Positions 26,318 to 35,808 of a DNA stretch of 64,000 nt are shown one piece after another. The stretch covers positions 496,001 through 560,000 of the forward strand of contig OY969717.1 of the NCBI GenBank assembly GCA_963702155.1, in the 5' to 3' direction. The translations under genes and the position numbers were made by a program. Below the pieces are notes generated by a model. The model was not told where the DNA came from. It was given only the letters and a program-made list of their open reading frames with translations, and made no database searches. Each line of letters starts with the position of its first letter. The first letter of the stretch is position 1. This stretch comes from G963702155 sp963702155. GTDB taxonomy: Bacteria > Pseudomonadota > Alphaproteobacteria > Micavibrionales > Micavibrionaceae.

Positions 26318-27526
26318 CTATGTTTCCGCTTTTGACTGGTTATAAAGCGCCGCAACACCGGGCAATTCCTTACCTTCCAACCATTCCAAAAATGCACCAC
26401 CAGCCGTAGAAATATAGCTAAATTGTTTAATTACACCCGCATTATCTAACGCAGCAACCGTATCACCGCCCCCGGCCATACTAATTAGGTTACCATTTTG
26501 AGTTAGCTCAGCGACACCGCACGCTAATAAATTGGTTGCATGATCAAACGGCTTAATCTCAAAAACACCCATCGGCCCATTCCAAACAAGCGTTTTACAC
26601 GTCTTAATCTTAGAAAGAGCGTATTCAATTGTTTTTTCGCCTGCATCAACCGCCATTTCATCACTTGGAATATTATCGATACTATAAAGTGTACCTTTTG
26701 CACCTGGCGCCAGTTCTTTTACCGTAACAACATCAATGGGTAAAATAATCTCGCATCCATTGGTCTTGGCATGGTTTAAAATATCGCGAGCCTCCGCCGC
26801 CATGTCTTTCTCACATAAAGATGTACCTATATCGATACCTTGCGCATATAAAAAGGTGTTGGCCATACCGCCGCCAAGGACAAGATAATCAACTTTTGCA
26901 GATAAGTTTTTCAAGACGCTTAACTTTGTTGATACTTTCGATCCACCTGTAATGGCAGAAACAGGTCGCTTTGGGGATCCTAAAGCCTTATTCAGCGCTT
27001 CTAATTCTTCCTCCATTAATAAACCTGCGGCACTAGGTAAATGATGGGTAATACCTTCAATCGATGCATGTGCACGATGTGATGCAGAAAAAGAATCGTT
27101 TACAAAAACATCAGCTAAATCAGCAAGATCTTTTGCAAAACTAGGGTCATTTTCCTCTTCTCCTTTATAAAAACGCAAATTCTCTAGTAAAAGAACATCG
27201 CCATTATTTAGAGAAGCGACCGCATCATTGGCTATTTCTCCAATAGAATCTTCGGCAAAACCAACATCTACATTCCAACAGCGAGCAAGTTCATCCAAAA
27301 TAAAGCGCAGTGAAAATTCAGGTTTAATCTCCCCCTTTGGTCGCCCGTAATGTGCCCCGATAATAATTTTCGCCCCTTGTGAACGCAAATGTTCAATCGT
27401 TGGCTTTAAACGATCAATACGGGTTGTATCTGTAACCCGGCCAGCTTCGGCAGGTACATTTAAATCTGCACGCAGAAAAACAGTTTTCCCTTTAAGGTCA
27501 AAATCTTTAAGAGTTTTGAAAGACAT
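26318..27526 (-). CDS. pgk: Phosphoglycerate kinase
   Basis: Pgk transfers phosphate between 1,3-bisphosphoglycerate and ADP in glycolysis and gluconeogenesis. The 402-residue protein has VFLRADLNVPAEAGRVTD, HYGRPKG, VNDSFSASHRAHAS, SKVSTKLSVL and the nucleotide site GGGDTVAALDNAG. Unlike many genomes it is not next to gapA or fba. It lies 42 bases downstream of the proline iminopeptidase gene. Confidence 0.97.
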   Translation of the reverse strand: MSFKTLKDFDLKGKTVFLRADLNVPAEAGRVTDTTRIDRLKPTIEHLRSQGAKIIIGAHYGRPKGEIKPEFSLRFILDELARCWNVDVGFAEDSIGEIANDAVASLNNGDVLLLENLRFYKGEEENDPSFAKDLADLADVFVNDSFSASHRAHASIEGITHHLPSAAGLLMEEELEALNKALGSPKRPVSAITGGSKVSTKLSVLKNLSAKVDYLVLGGGMANTFLYAQGIDIGTSLCEKDMAAEARDILNHAKTNGCEIILPIDVVTVKELAPGAKGTLYSIDNIPSDEMAVDAGEKTIEYALSKIKTCKTLVWNGPMGVFEIKPFDHATNLLACGVAELTQNGNLISMAGGGDTVAALDNAGVIKQFSYISTAGGAFLEWLEGKELPGVAALYNQSKAET

Positions 27527-27567
27527 TTATTATGCTCCTTGTATTATAAAAAAGTATGAAGGTTAAT

Positions 27568-28593
27568 TTAAATAGATTTAAAACTTTCTGTGGCCTCAAT
27601 AAGTCGTGACCGAAGCGCCGGATCAAGGGCGGAGTGCCCAGCATCGGGGACAGCCACATAATCGGCTTCGGGCCAAACTTGATGAAGCGCATATGCAGTT
27701 TCCAGCGGGCAAATAACATCATATCGCCCTTGAATAATAATTGAAGGTATACTGCGTATTTTATCAATTTTATAAAGAAAACTATCGGCCTCCTCAATCA
27801 CATCATTTTTGAAATAATGAGCTTCGATCTTTGAAATGGCGAGTGCATGATGCTTCTGCTCATCTGTAGTAATTGTTTCATAATTAGGGAGCAGGGAAGA
27901 ACAGGCCATCTCGTATAAATGCCAATGGATCGCAGCTTCGTTTGCGATATTTTCATCATCACTCGTTAAGCGTTCATAATAAGCGCTCAAAATATCATCA
28001 CGCTCATCTTCTGGGATAAGCCCTGCAAACTGCTCCCACGCCTCTGGGAAAATCTTGCGCATGCCATAAAGAAACCAATCAATTTCCGGCTGTTCGCATA
28101 AAAATATACCGCGAAGAATAAGGCTTTTACACCGCATCGGGTATTGCGTAGCATAGTGAAGCGCAAGCGTACTGCCCCATGATCCGCCAAATAAATGCCA
28201 CGATTCAATATTAAAATGTGCACGTAGCTTCTCAATATCATCGGTGAGTAGGGCGGACGTGTTGCGCTTGATACAGCCCAACGGGTGTGATCGTCCGGAT
28301 CCGCGCTGATCATAAATGATAATACGATAATGTTCCGGATCAAAAAATCGGCGGTGAATTGCACTTGCACCGGCACCAGGGCCACCATGTAGAAACAATA
28401 TTGGAACCCCATCCGGATTACCGCTTTGCTCCCAATAAAGCTCGTGTAGATCATCAACTTTTAAAAAACCACTAGAATATGGTATTATTGGCGGAAACAA
28501 ATCCATGAGCGGCGTGCGTTGACGCTCTGATGGCATACCAGGCTCATCGTTACGATGCTCTTTATTATACGGGTCTGTATTTTTACGTGCCAT
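27568..28593 (-). CDS. pip: Proline iminopeptidase
   Basis: Pip is an alpha/beta hydrolase (S33) that removes N-terminal proline. The 341-residue protein has FLHGGPGAGASAIHRRFFDP (oxyanion loop), the nucleophile GGSWGSTLALHYA with Ser in the GxSxGS motif, and the late His in PDAGHSALDP. The catalytic Asp is probably in GRYDVICP. It belongs with pgk and a thermonuclease-like gene on the minus strand. Confidence 0.93.
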   Translation of the reverse strand: MARKNTDPYNKEHRNDEPGMPSERQRTPLMDLFPPIIPYSSGFLKVDDLHELYWEQSGNPDGVPILFLHGGPGAGASAIHRRFFDPEHYRIIIYDQRGSGRSHPLGCIKRNTSALLTDDIEKLRAHFNIESWHLFGGSWGSTLALHYATQYPMRCKSLILRGIFLCEQPEIDWFLYGMRKIFPEAWEQFAGLIPEDERDDILSAYYERLTSDDENIANEAAIHWHLYEMACSSLLPNYETITTDEQKHHALAISKIEAHYFKNDVIEEADSFLYKIDKIRSIPSIIIQGRYDVICPLETAYALHQVWPEADYVAVPDAGHSALDPALRSRLIEATESFKSI

Positions 28594-28625
28594 GGCTTTT
28601 CTTGATTTAATGAACCGTTTAAAAT

Positions 28626-29558
28626 CTATTGAATAGAATTTACAATAGGGCGTTCATTCGTCATGATCAATGGCACATATGCACCTTTATCATTTAAAAT
28701 CTCTAAGACTGCTGGATGGTTGATATCCATAAAAGCGCCATTATAAGACCGAACCCAACCCCGTACGCGTACATCTGTTCCATTGAGTGTAAATGGGTCT
28801 ATATTTAGGGCGCGAAACAACTTGAGATGTTCTTGGGCGATTGAAACAGTAAAATCATCCCGCCAGTTTTCGCCAAAATTAAGGTAAAATCTGCCGCTTC
28901 TCTGCGCAGTACTCGCTATTTTCCCGATAACAATCGCAAAACTATTATATTCTATTTTATCTTTTGCGGCATTTAATACGCTCAAATCTTGCCCCCATAA
29001 ACCAGTATTTAAATCACGTGCTTCTTTTTCTAACGCGTACATTTCTGTTGCCATATTGGGCATATCACGATCTGGGAATGCAACACCTAAACCAAGGGAA
29101 ATAATAGTGCCTTGAAGCCATGCACCATTATCTGCACGAACAACATGACCCAAAACATGTCCCATACGGTTTTTCTGCGGCGTTTTGTTTTTATAATATA
29201 ATTTTATATTTTGACCAGAAACCAGGTCATCCAAAACCTTATGTGCAAGTGTGCTAAAACCGCCTGCTTCCAATCCATTCATATCCATATAGTAAAGACC
29301 AGCCAGCCTAACTATATCGCCATTATCAAGAGATAGGGTGTATGGATCAATAACCTGTTTAACCTTAAAAGTACCGGCTTCATACATATTCTCAAACGAT
29401 GCAGTCGGTAGCAAAGTATCTTGATCACGCTCACCAATTTGCTGCGCATGGGTATATTGGCTTATCCCCATAAGTATAAAAACAATAAAAACAAACAAAA
29501 TACTGGAAAAAAAACGGAACAAATATAATATCTTATCTATTGGATATAAAAGTTTCAT
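28626..29558 (-). CDS. Thermonuclease (SNase)-like exported protein
   Basis: The protein has a signal-like N-terminus (FFSSILFVFIVFILMGISQY) and a middle SNase fold: VKQVIDPYTLSLDNGDIVRLAGLYYMD, LVSGQNIKLYYKNKTPQKNRMGHVLGHVV, and GLWGQD. In true staphylococcal nuclease-like enzymes, metal-binding Asp and the catalytic Arg/Glu pair lie in these strands. Here the pattern is partly kept (R in RLAGLYY, R in KNRMGH), so activity is uncertain. A second C-terminal OB-like domain follows. The ATG at 29558 is preferred over a TTG at 29576. The promoter is shared with the divergent M48 gene 34 bases away. Confidence 0.75.
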   Translation of the reverse strand: MKLLYPIDKILYLFRFFSSILFVFIVFILMGISQYTHAQQIGERDQDTLLPTASFENMYEAGTFKVKQVIDPYTLSLDNGDIVRLAGLYYMDMNGLEAGGFSTLAHKVLDDLVSGQNIKLYYKNKTPQKNRMGHVLGHVVRADNGAWLQGTIISLGLGVAFPDRDMPNMATEMYALEKEARDLNTGLWGQDLSVLNAAKDKIEYNSFAIVIGKIASTAQRSGRFYLNFGENWRDDFTVSIAQEHLKLFRALNIDPFTLNGTDVRVRGWVRSYNGAFMDINHPAVLEILNDKGAYVPLIMTNERPIVNSIQ

Positions 29559-29591
29559 AACATTAAAAATAATCAAAAATTAAGGCATAAA

Positions 29592-31064
29592 ATGTTCATA
29601 TCATTAAAAAAACCACTTCTTACGGCTGCTCTTCTAAGTACAACTTTTTTGGCACCTGCTTTCATAAGCGGCTGTACCACCAATCCCGCCACAGGTGATA
29701 GCCAATTTACCGCGCTTATGCCCGCTACACAAGAGGCAAGTATCGGCGCAAGCGAGCATCAAAAAATCGAGCAACAATACGGTTTATATCAAAACCAGGA
29801 AGTCGTGAATTATGTTCGTAATATTGGAGCAAAAGTAGCAGCAAACACCGAACGTAAAGACGTACAGTATAAGTTTTTTGTTCTTGATAGCCCGATTGTT
29901 AACGCCTTTGCGTTGCCCGGCGGATATGTGTACGTATCACGTGGTATCTTAACACTGGCAAATAATGAGGCAGAATTGGCTGCAGTACTAGCGCATGAAA
30001 TTGGACATGTAACCGGCCGGCACTCTGCCGAACGTTATTCAACCAGCGTACTTACATCTTTGGGAGCCGCAGTTATTTCCGCCGCTGTAGATAGCAGCGG
30101 CGTTTCACAAGCCTTAGGTGTGGGATCAAACTTGTATCTTAGTTCATATTCCCGCGGTCAGGAAAACGAAGCAGATACATTAGGTGTACGCTATCTCTCA
30201 CGCGCAGGGTATGATGTACGTGCGATGTCATCATTTTTAAATTCGATGCAAAGAGAGCAAGCGTTGCAATCAAACATACAAGGTAAACAGCAATCATCTG
30301 GTGTAAATTATTTCTCTACACATCCGGCAACAACCGAACGCGTTTCAAAAACTGTATCAGAAGCCGAAACGTACGGGCAGGGCGGCACGCTAAATCGCGA
30401 GGGGTATCTAAATCGTATAGACGGCATCATCTATGGAGACAGCCCAGAGCAGGGTTTTGTAAGAGGGCAAAGCTTCTACCATCCTCAAATGGGTTTTTCA
30501 TTTAGTGTACCGCAAGGATACGATATACAAAATCAGCCTTCTGCCGTCATAGCATCATCAAGAAACGGCGGCGCTATCATATTTGATATGGTAGGCAACG
30601 CCGGCATATCCGACCCATCTGCATTCATGCAAAATGCATGGCTAAAGGGCGCACCCATTCAAAACCTTGAAAGCATAAACATAAATGGTATGCAAGCCGC
30701 GGCTGCAACTATGCTTGGTCAAGTAAACGGGCGTGATACAACTATCCAGGTAATTGCAATAAAATGGAATGACAAAACATTTGCTAGATACCAAATCGCA
30801 TTGCCGCCAAACGTAACGCAAGCTGAATTAAATGCTTTAAAAAGCACTACATACAGCTTTCGCCGTCTGACAAATAGCGAAAAAACATCATTAAAACCGC
30901 CAAAGCTTAAGATCGTAACAGCAAAAAGTGGGGATACTGTTGCAAGCTTAGCCTCTCAAATGGCATTTTCTGATTTTAAAGAGGATCGGTTTCGTGTTTT
31001 AAATGGCTTAAATCCAAATCAAAGCATTCAAGCAGGACAAGTTTATAAAATTGTTCAGGATTAA
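29592..31064 (+). CDS. M48-family metalloprotease lipoprotein with C-terminal LysM-like domain
   Basis: This is probably an outer-membrane-associated quality-control protease (BepA/YfgC-like). The signal peptide ends AFISGC with Cys28 as the likely lipidation site. The zinc motif HEIGH lies in VLAHEIGHVTGRHSAER, and the third ligand Glu in QENEADTLGVRYL. YFSTHPATTERV is family-typical. A C-terminal stretch (KIVTAKSGDTVASLASQM and LNGLNPNQSIQAGQVYKIV) resembles a LysM peptidoglycan-binding repeat. The 490-aa length fits this two-domain form. Confidence 0.92.
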   Translation: MFISLKKPLLTAALLSTTFLAPAFISGCTTNPATGDSQFTALMPATQEASIGASEHQKIEQQYGLYQNQEVVNYVRNIGAKVAANTERKDVQYKFFVLDSPIVNAFALPGGYVYVSRGILTLANNEAELAAVLAHEIGHVTGRHSAERYSTSVLTSLGAAVISAAVDSSGVSQALGVGSNLYLSSYSRGQENEADTLGVRYLSRAGYDVRAMSSFLNSMQREQALQSNIQGKQQSSGVNYFSTHPATTERVSKTVSEAETYGQGGTLNREGYLNRIDGIIYGDSPEQGFVRGQSFYHPQMGFSFSVPQGYDIQNQPSAVIASSRNGGAIIFDMVGNAGISDPSAFMQNAWLKGAPIQNLESININGMQAAAATMLGQVNGRDTTIQVIAIKWNDKTFARYQIALPPNVTQAELNALKSTTYSFRRLTNSEKTSLKPPKLKIVTAKSGDTVASLASQMAFSDFKEDRFRVLNGLNPNQSIQAGQVYKIVQD

Positions 31065-31111
31065 AACTATAAATTAATTTTATGAACTTGGTTTAAGATA
31101 AACATATTAAA

Positions 31112-31158
31112 CAAAAAAAAACGGTACGTGCATTTCTAATGGCAAGTACCGTTTTTTA
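31112..31158. terminator. Bidirectional terminator between the M48 gene and rpoH
   Basis: AAAACGGTAC and GTACCGTTTT pair perfectly over a loop of about 18 bases. An A-run precedes and a T-run follows, so it can stop transcription from both convergent genes. Confidence 0.85.
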
Positions 31159-31179
31159 AATTTTTGAAAAATAAAAGGA

Positions 31180-32073
31180 TTAGCTTGCGAGGCGACTAAA
31201 CAAAACACTTGGTTGATCAACACTTTGAACAATCTCGGTTTTAATCTTCTCCATTGCACGCTGCTCTAACTGACGAACACGTTCTTTACTTATACCTAAA
31301 TCTTTACCCAAAGATTCTAATGTAACAGTCTCATAACCAAGATGACGCTCACGGATAATTTTCTGTTCTCTATCTGAAAGAGTATCTAATGCCTTATTAA
31401 GCCATTTCGTACGTGTTTGTAAATCCTTGATCTCGACAACAATGTCTTCTGGGTTGGGCGCTTCATCACTCAAAAGGTTTTGCCATTCATTCTCGCTATC
31501 ATCGCGGATTTTGGCATTTAAAGACTGGTCACCGCCATTCATCCGCTGTTCCATATTCTCAACATCTTTGACTTTAACCTTTAGCGCTTTTGCGATTTTG
31601 CTGCGGCCGCTTTCATTCAATCCCTCTTCTTCATTTTTACGCTCAATTTTGGCGCGCAACTTTCGAAGATTGAAAAATAGAGATTTCTGAGCTGCCGTTG
31701 TACCTGTACGTACGATCGACCAATTCCTCAAAACATAATCCTGAATGCTCGATCGTATCCACCAAGATGCATACGTTGAAAACCGCAGATCACGTGTATG
31801 ATCAAAACGTGCGGCTGCTTGCATAAGGCCAATATTGCCTTCTTGGATCAAATCCCCCATAGGAAGGCCATAATTTCTGAAACGAGAGGCTAATGATATA
31901 ACCAAACGTTTGTATGAGCTAACGAGCTCATGTAGCGCACGTTCATTATGTTCTTCCCTCCATAACCGCGCAAGCTCAAGCTCATGCTGTTTCTCAAGCA
32001 TCGGCTCGCTCATCGAATCTCTAATGTATTTTAAATTGGCTTTTTGAGTTTGGGGGTCATCTATATATGTCAT
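31180..32073 (-). CDS. rpoH: RNA polymerase sigma-32 (heat shock) factor
   Basis: RpoH directs transcription of heat-shock genes. The 297-residue protein has region 2 (GLPMGDLIQEGNIGLMQAAARF, FSTYASWWIRSSIQDYVLRN), the RpoH box QKSLFFNLRKLRA, and region 4 with LGKDLGISKERVRQLEQRAMEKIK. The ATG at 32073 is preferred, with AGG seven bases upstream; an in-frame TTG at 32118 is the alternative. Heat-shock sigma factors often have a structured 5' leader, but I saw no clear stem over this start. Confidence 0.95.
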   Translation of the reverse strand: MTYIDDPQTQKANLKYIRDSMSEPMLEKQHELELARLWREEHNERALHELVSSYKRLVISLASRFRNYGLPMGDLIQEGNIGLMQAAARFDHTRDLRFSTYASWWIRSSIQDYVLRNWSIVRTGTTAAQKSLFFNLRKLRAKIERKNEEEGLNESGRSKIAKALKVKVKDVENMEQRMNGGDQSLNAKIRDDSENEWQNLLSDEAPNPEDIVVEIKDLQTRTKWLNKALDTLSDREQKIIRERHLGYETVTLESLGKDLGISKERVRQLEQRAMEKIKTEIVQSVDQPSVLFSRLAS

Positions 32074-32222
32074 GTGGGTACCTATGTTTTGAAGCGGCGT
32101 TAGTTCCTGAATACGCAAAAAATAAATCTTTAATGCGTATAACTATATTCGCAGTGACGTGCAAAATGGATTACAAAATAATTAAATATTTGTCAGTAAT
32201 AAATATGAAAATAATTACTTAC

Positions 32223-33137
32223 TTACGCTTCAATAAGGTCAAAAACCTGACCGGATTGATCAAGTCCTGCACATACAAGGGAGCCACCAAATCCGCATCC
32301 CGCATCTAATGTAACGGTCACATCCCCCATTTTAAGTCCCTTATGCGTCGGGTCATACCCCCTAAAAACTTTCTGAAAAGGGTCAAACGCTGTATCTATT
32401 TTTTCAAAATTTTTATATCCCCACCATAAATCATAATTTTGCTCTTTAAGGGGCTTTTGAATATCCAGCCCCGCATGAACGAACAAAAGCGCATAATTAG
32501 AACAAGGTTCATAATCTAGTGTAGACGGGCGGGTATAAAGCGCACGTACCTGATGATTGGCAAATGTTTCATGACCATCATATCGCCGGATAGCATCCTG
32601 AACACTTTTCACCCATTTAATAATAAAAGGAATACCGGATCGACACGCCGAAATACCATCATGCGGACATACCCCATAGCTACGCAAGGTAGCGTCCATC
32701 CCGTTTCCTAAAAGCCAAATCAATGTTTCCATTGGTTTTGGGGCAAAAGCCAAAGCAACCAAATGCTGGAACATTTCTTCTTGTTGACCGCGCAAATAAG
32801 ATATATCAGAACATAAAACACCGCGACCACTTAATATCTGACGCCTAAAGCTCAATATTTCATTTACACATTGCGCGGATTTTTCGCCATAACCGGTATA
32901 ATTGCCCATATACACAATCTTATCACCGCAACTAAATTTTTGGTTTATTTGATTATGAATACTATGCAATCGTTCTGCCTGCCCATGAATAGCAGGAATT
33001 GCCCATATCCGCGTAGGATTGAGAAAGCTTTGAAACTTGGAATTTTTATGATGACATCTACACACAAGATTGTATGACAGGTTTTTTATTAAGGGTGAGG
33101 ATAAACAATACAAAGAAGATAAAAGGGAAGGAATCAA
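32223..33137 (-). CDS. Metallophosphatase-like protein with degenerate metal-binding motifs
   Basis: A 304-residue protein with the layout of PPP-type serine/threonine phosphatases but altered motifs. Where the family has GDIHG it reads PAIHGQAERL; where it has GDY.D.GP it reads MGNYTGYGEKS; and GNHE is replaced by RGQQEEMF. Later parts remain recognisable (FVHAGLDIQKPL, FRGYDPTHKGL, TVTLDAGCGFGGSLVC, which correspond to VHAG, G H/D T and the closing D.G). Loss of several ligands suggests a pseudoenzyme. The first codon of the frame is a TTG, so the true start is uncertain. It lies between the terminator after carD and the rpoH promoter. Confidence 0.65.
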   Translation of the reverse strand: MIPSLLSSLYCLSSPLIKNLSYNLVCRCHHKNSKFQSFLNPTRIWAIPAIHGQAERLHSIHNQINQKFSCGDKIVYMGNYTGYGEKSAQCVNEILSFRRQILSGRGVLCSDISYLRGQQEEMFQHLVALAFAPKPMETLIWLLGNGMDATLRSYGVCPHDGISACRSGIPFIIKWVKSVQDAIRRYDGHETFANHQVRALYTRPSTLDYEPCSNYALLFVHAGLDIQKPLKEQNYDLWWGYKNFEKIDTAFDPFQKVFRGYDPTHKGLKMGDVTVTLDAGCGFGGSLVCAGLDQSGQVFDLIEA

Positions 33138-33160
33138 ACCTCTTAAACATAGTATATAAA

Positions 33161-33198
33161 AAAATCAGGCATACGCATAGTGCATATACCTGATTTAA
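33161..33198 (-). terminator. Terminator downstream of carD
   Basis: On the minus strand AAATCAGG plus a partly paired GTATATGC-like arm closes over ACTAT onto GCGTATGCCTGATTT and a T-run. The stem is long, with some mismatches near the loop. It ends carD transcription and insulates the gene below. Confidence 0.75.
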
Positions 33199-33225
33199 AA
33201 TGATATAAATTATATATACTTAAAG

Positions 33226-33777
33226 CTAAGCTGCTTTTTTGGCATCATCTTCATTTGATTCAATAACATCTACTTTTTTCTTACCCATAATAAGCTCAAG
33301 ATTATCAGCAGCCTTATCTTCTGTAATGCTTTCGAATGCGGCCACTTCACGTGCCAAACGCTCTAACGCCGATTGATAAATTTGACGCTCTGAATAGGAC
33401 TGCTCCGTATCATCATTACTGCGCTTCAGGTCACGTAAAACTTCCGCAATCGCAACCGGATCACCGGAGTTGATTTTCGTTTCATATTCCTGTGCACGGC
33501 GGCTCCACATTGTACGGCGTACACGCGAACGGCCTTTAAGAGTTTGCATGGCATCATCCATACGATCAGCAGAACTAATGCGGCGCAATCCTGCCGCTTC
33601 GGCTTTCATTACTGGAATTTTAAGCTTCATTCGCTCTTTTTCAAAGCTAATGGCGTATAGTCTGACTTCCATACCGGCAATTGTTTGCGTTTCCACGCCT
33701 TCCACTTGTCCAACGCCATGCGCCGGATATACTACGTAATCACCTTGAGAGAAATCAATATTATCATTGTCAGCCAT
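33226..33777 (-). CDS. carD: CarD-family transcriptional regulator
   Basis: CarD binds RNA polymerase beta and stabilises open promoter complexes. The 183-residue protein starts GDYVVYPAHGVGQVEGVE, the RNA polymerase-interacting domain, and continues SFEKERMKLKIPVMKAEAAGLR. The C-terminal helical DNA-binding part has RSRVRRTMWSRRAQEYETKI with the conserved Trp near the upstream edge of the DNA bubble. It is expected to be monocistronic and ends at a terminator. Confidence 0.93.
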   Translation of the reverse strand: MADNDNIDFSQGDYVVYPAHGVGQVEGVETQTIAGMEVRLYAISFEKERMKLKIPVMKAEAAGLRRISSADRMDDAMQTLKGRSRVRRTMWSRRAQEYETKINSGDPVAIAEVLRDLKRSNDDTEQSYSERQIYQSALERLAREVAAFESITEDKAADNLELIMGKKKVDVIESNEDDAKKAA

Positions 33778-33984
33778 GTATTATACATCCCTTTTTTGTA
33801 AGATTTTTCCAAGTCTAAATTTAAGACTTGCCCTGTTTAATTAGAAAGTTTACCAATTTAATGCGCGAAAATAGTGTTGCTACGCTATAAATTGAGCACT
33901 TCCTTATTCTTTAAAGATTGGAGTATACACGAAAAATGCCTAAAATTCAACTTTTTGTATTATTGTAAATTTTCATAGGTTTTT

Positions 33985-34725
33985 TCAGTGGGATAACCGG
34001 TCTTCTTGCCGCAAGCTTTGTAGAGCGGTGTTATTTTCTTGGTGAATACTAGCAGGATAATAAACAGGATTTAAAACCTGACTAAGTATTGAGAGATTTG
34101 AGGACATATTAACGAAGAATGCACCATACTCTTTAAATTTATGTTTTTGAATAACATCATATTCTTTAACAATCAGATCACGCATTGTCTTTTCTGATAT
34201 TTTGCGCATCAACCTATGTATGTTTTTTGATCTGGCGCTTATATGATTGCCTTGTGTAGTATATAGATCCGCCCCATAGAAAGGCTTACTACAAAGACCA
34301 GCTTTGATATGCTTGATTTTAAAATGCGCAAGCATTGCATCATTGCAAAATTGCTTTTCAAAATCTTTAAAATTCTGCGTTTTTAAATTAAATGCATATC
34401 GCGTTAACATGGCTGAATGTTTTAAAACCGCATGCAATTGAAAGCCTTCGAATAATTCACATATATCCTCTGATTGGTTTTGGCTATAAACAAGCGCTTT
34501 GATAGAAATAGTTTTTTCAAAAAGATTCAAAAATTCCAAAGGCTCAGCCTTCATTTGTTGATCAAAATATATAATCAACAAAATGTCGCTAAATCTTGGA
34601 TCACGCACGATCAATCGATTCTCTGTCGCTTGATACGCGTAGTTAAGTCCTGCGCCAATACAAGTAAAAGACCCGTCATCACCACAAGGAGCAGGCTCTA
34701 GAGTAAAGCTTTTCATCCCCAACAT
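33985..34725 (-). CDS. Hypothetical protein, unknown function
   Basis: About 246 residues. There is no signal peptide or membrane helix. It begins MLGMKSFTLEPAPCGDDGSF and is mixed alpha/beta (RLIVRDPRFSDILLIIYFDQ), rich in Phe, His and Lys in the second half. The start at 34725 is a guess among several (34716 also in frame). It is flanked by carD and LD-carboxypeptidase on the same strand without clear coupling. I do not recognise it. Confidence 0.5.
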   Translation of the reverse strand: MLGMKSFTLEPAPCGDDGSFTCIGAGLNYAYQATENRLIVRDPRFSDILLIIYFDQQMKAEPLEFLNLFEKTISIKALVYSQNQSEDICELFEGFQLHAVLKHSAMLTRYAFNLKTQNFKDFEKQFCNDAMLAHFKIKHIKAGLCSKPFYGADLYTTQGNHISARSKNIHRLMRKISEKTMRDLIVKEYDVIQKHKFKEYGAFFVNMSSNLSILSQVLNPVYYPASIHQENNTALQSLRQEDRLSH

Positions 34726-34867
34726 CTTTTTTATTAGTTTTTTCTTATGCGTAAGAATATAACATGAACTGATCAAATAGAGTCAAATAAAAACGCTGAG
34801 AAATAATTTATGATAATATAATTACGGATGCTATGGGCTACAATGTAATAATAAAGTATATAATGAC

Positions 34868-35773
34868 TTATTTTATAACAAATTCAATTTTATTGTTTTT
34901 CGCAAAAAGTCGCCCAGGGCATCCAACTGGAATAGTATAATTTGTTTTTCCATGACCAAACGCAAAATTTTGTATAATTGGCGTGTCATATCCGTCCATA
35001 TGTTCGAGCACAATTTCGCGCAAAGTAAACCCAAAAGGGCGCGTATTATCTTGAATATCTTTAAATCGTCCGATCATCAATCCGGATATTTCACTTAATA
35101 CACCCATTTGGCGTAAGTGTAAGAACATACGATCAAAACGGCTTATTTCATCCCCGCAATCTTCCAGAAATAAAATAGAATTACGCCAGAATTTCCCCGG
35201 TAAAACATGCGGTAGGCATTGAAAAACGCTTAAATTACCACCTATCATAATTCCATCGGCCTCTCCTTCACGCAGAATATCAACATCATCGATTGGGTAC
35301 TGGGCATGTCCGGTTTCTAAAAGCTTGAGTAAATGATCCATTTCGCCATAACGATGCGCATTTCTAAAGACTGGCCCGTGATATGTGGGAATGCCAGTAT
35401 GGACATAAACTGCATTAAGTAAGTTGGTAACATCACTATAGCCAATAAGCGCCTTGGGCTTATCCTTGAGTTTTTCAAAATTGATGGATTGTAAAAGTTG
35501 CATAGCTCGGTTACCTCCGCCCGCCGCCCAAATAGCGTCAATGTCATCACGCTGCCACAACCCTTGAAACGCCAAAGTTTTTTGCAAAACATTTCCCGCC
35601 ATTTGGCCATTACGTTCAAAAGTCTGCGGATGAATAAAAACCTTATATCCGCGCGATTCCATAAATGCTTTGGATTTTTCAATGTCTATCCGTTCGATAT
35701 GGCTTGATGGAGCCATAACACCAATCGTATCACCTTTTTTTAATAAGGGCAGGGGACGGGAAGTATCTGACAT
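34868..35773 (-). CDS. ldcA: LD-carboxypeptidase (S66 family)
   Basis: LdcA removes the terminal D-Ala from murein tetrapeptides in peptidoglycan recycling. The 301-residue protein starts DTIGVMAPSSHIER, has the nucleophile segment ALIGYSDVTNLLNAVY (Ser in GYSD), IMIGGNLSVFQCLPHV (Gly-Gly-Asn), then LFLEDCGDEISRFDRM and the C-terminal FAFGHGKTNYTIPVGCPG with the His. Both Glu and His positions of the S66 triad are visible. Confidence 0.92.
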   Translation of the reverse strand: MSDTSRPLPLLKKGDTIGVMAPSSHIERIDIEKSKAFMESRGYKVFIHPQTFERNGQMAGNVLQKTLAFQGLWQRDDIDAIWAAGGGNRAMQLLQSINFEKLKDKPKALIGYSDVTNLLNAVYVHTGIPTYHGPVFRNAHRYGEMDHLLKLLETGHAQYPIDDVDILREGEADGIMIGGNLSVFQCLPHVLPGKFWRNSILFLEDCGDEISRFDRMFLHLRQMGVLSEISGLMIGRFKDIQDNTRPFGFTLREIVLEHMDGYDTPIIQNFAFGHGKTNYTIPVGCPGRLFAKNNKIEFVIK

Positions 35774-35808
35774 ACGAAAATCCTAAAACTTATAAACAAA
35801 GCTTCAGC

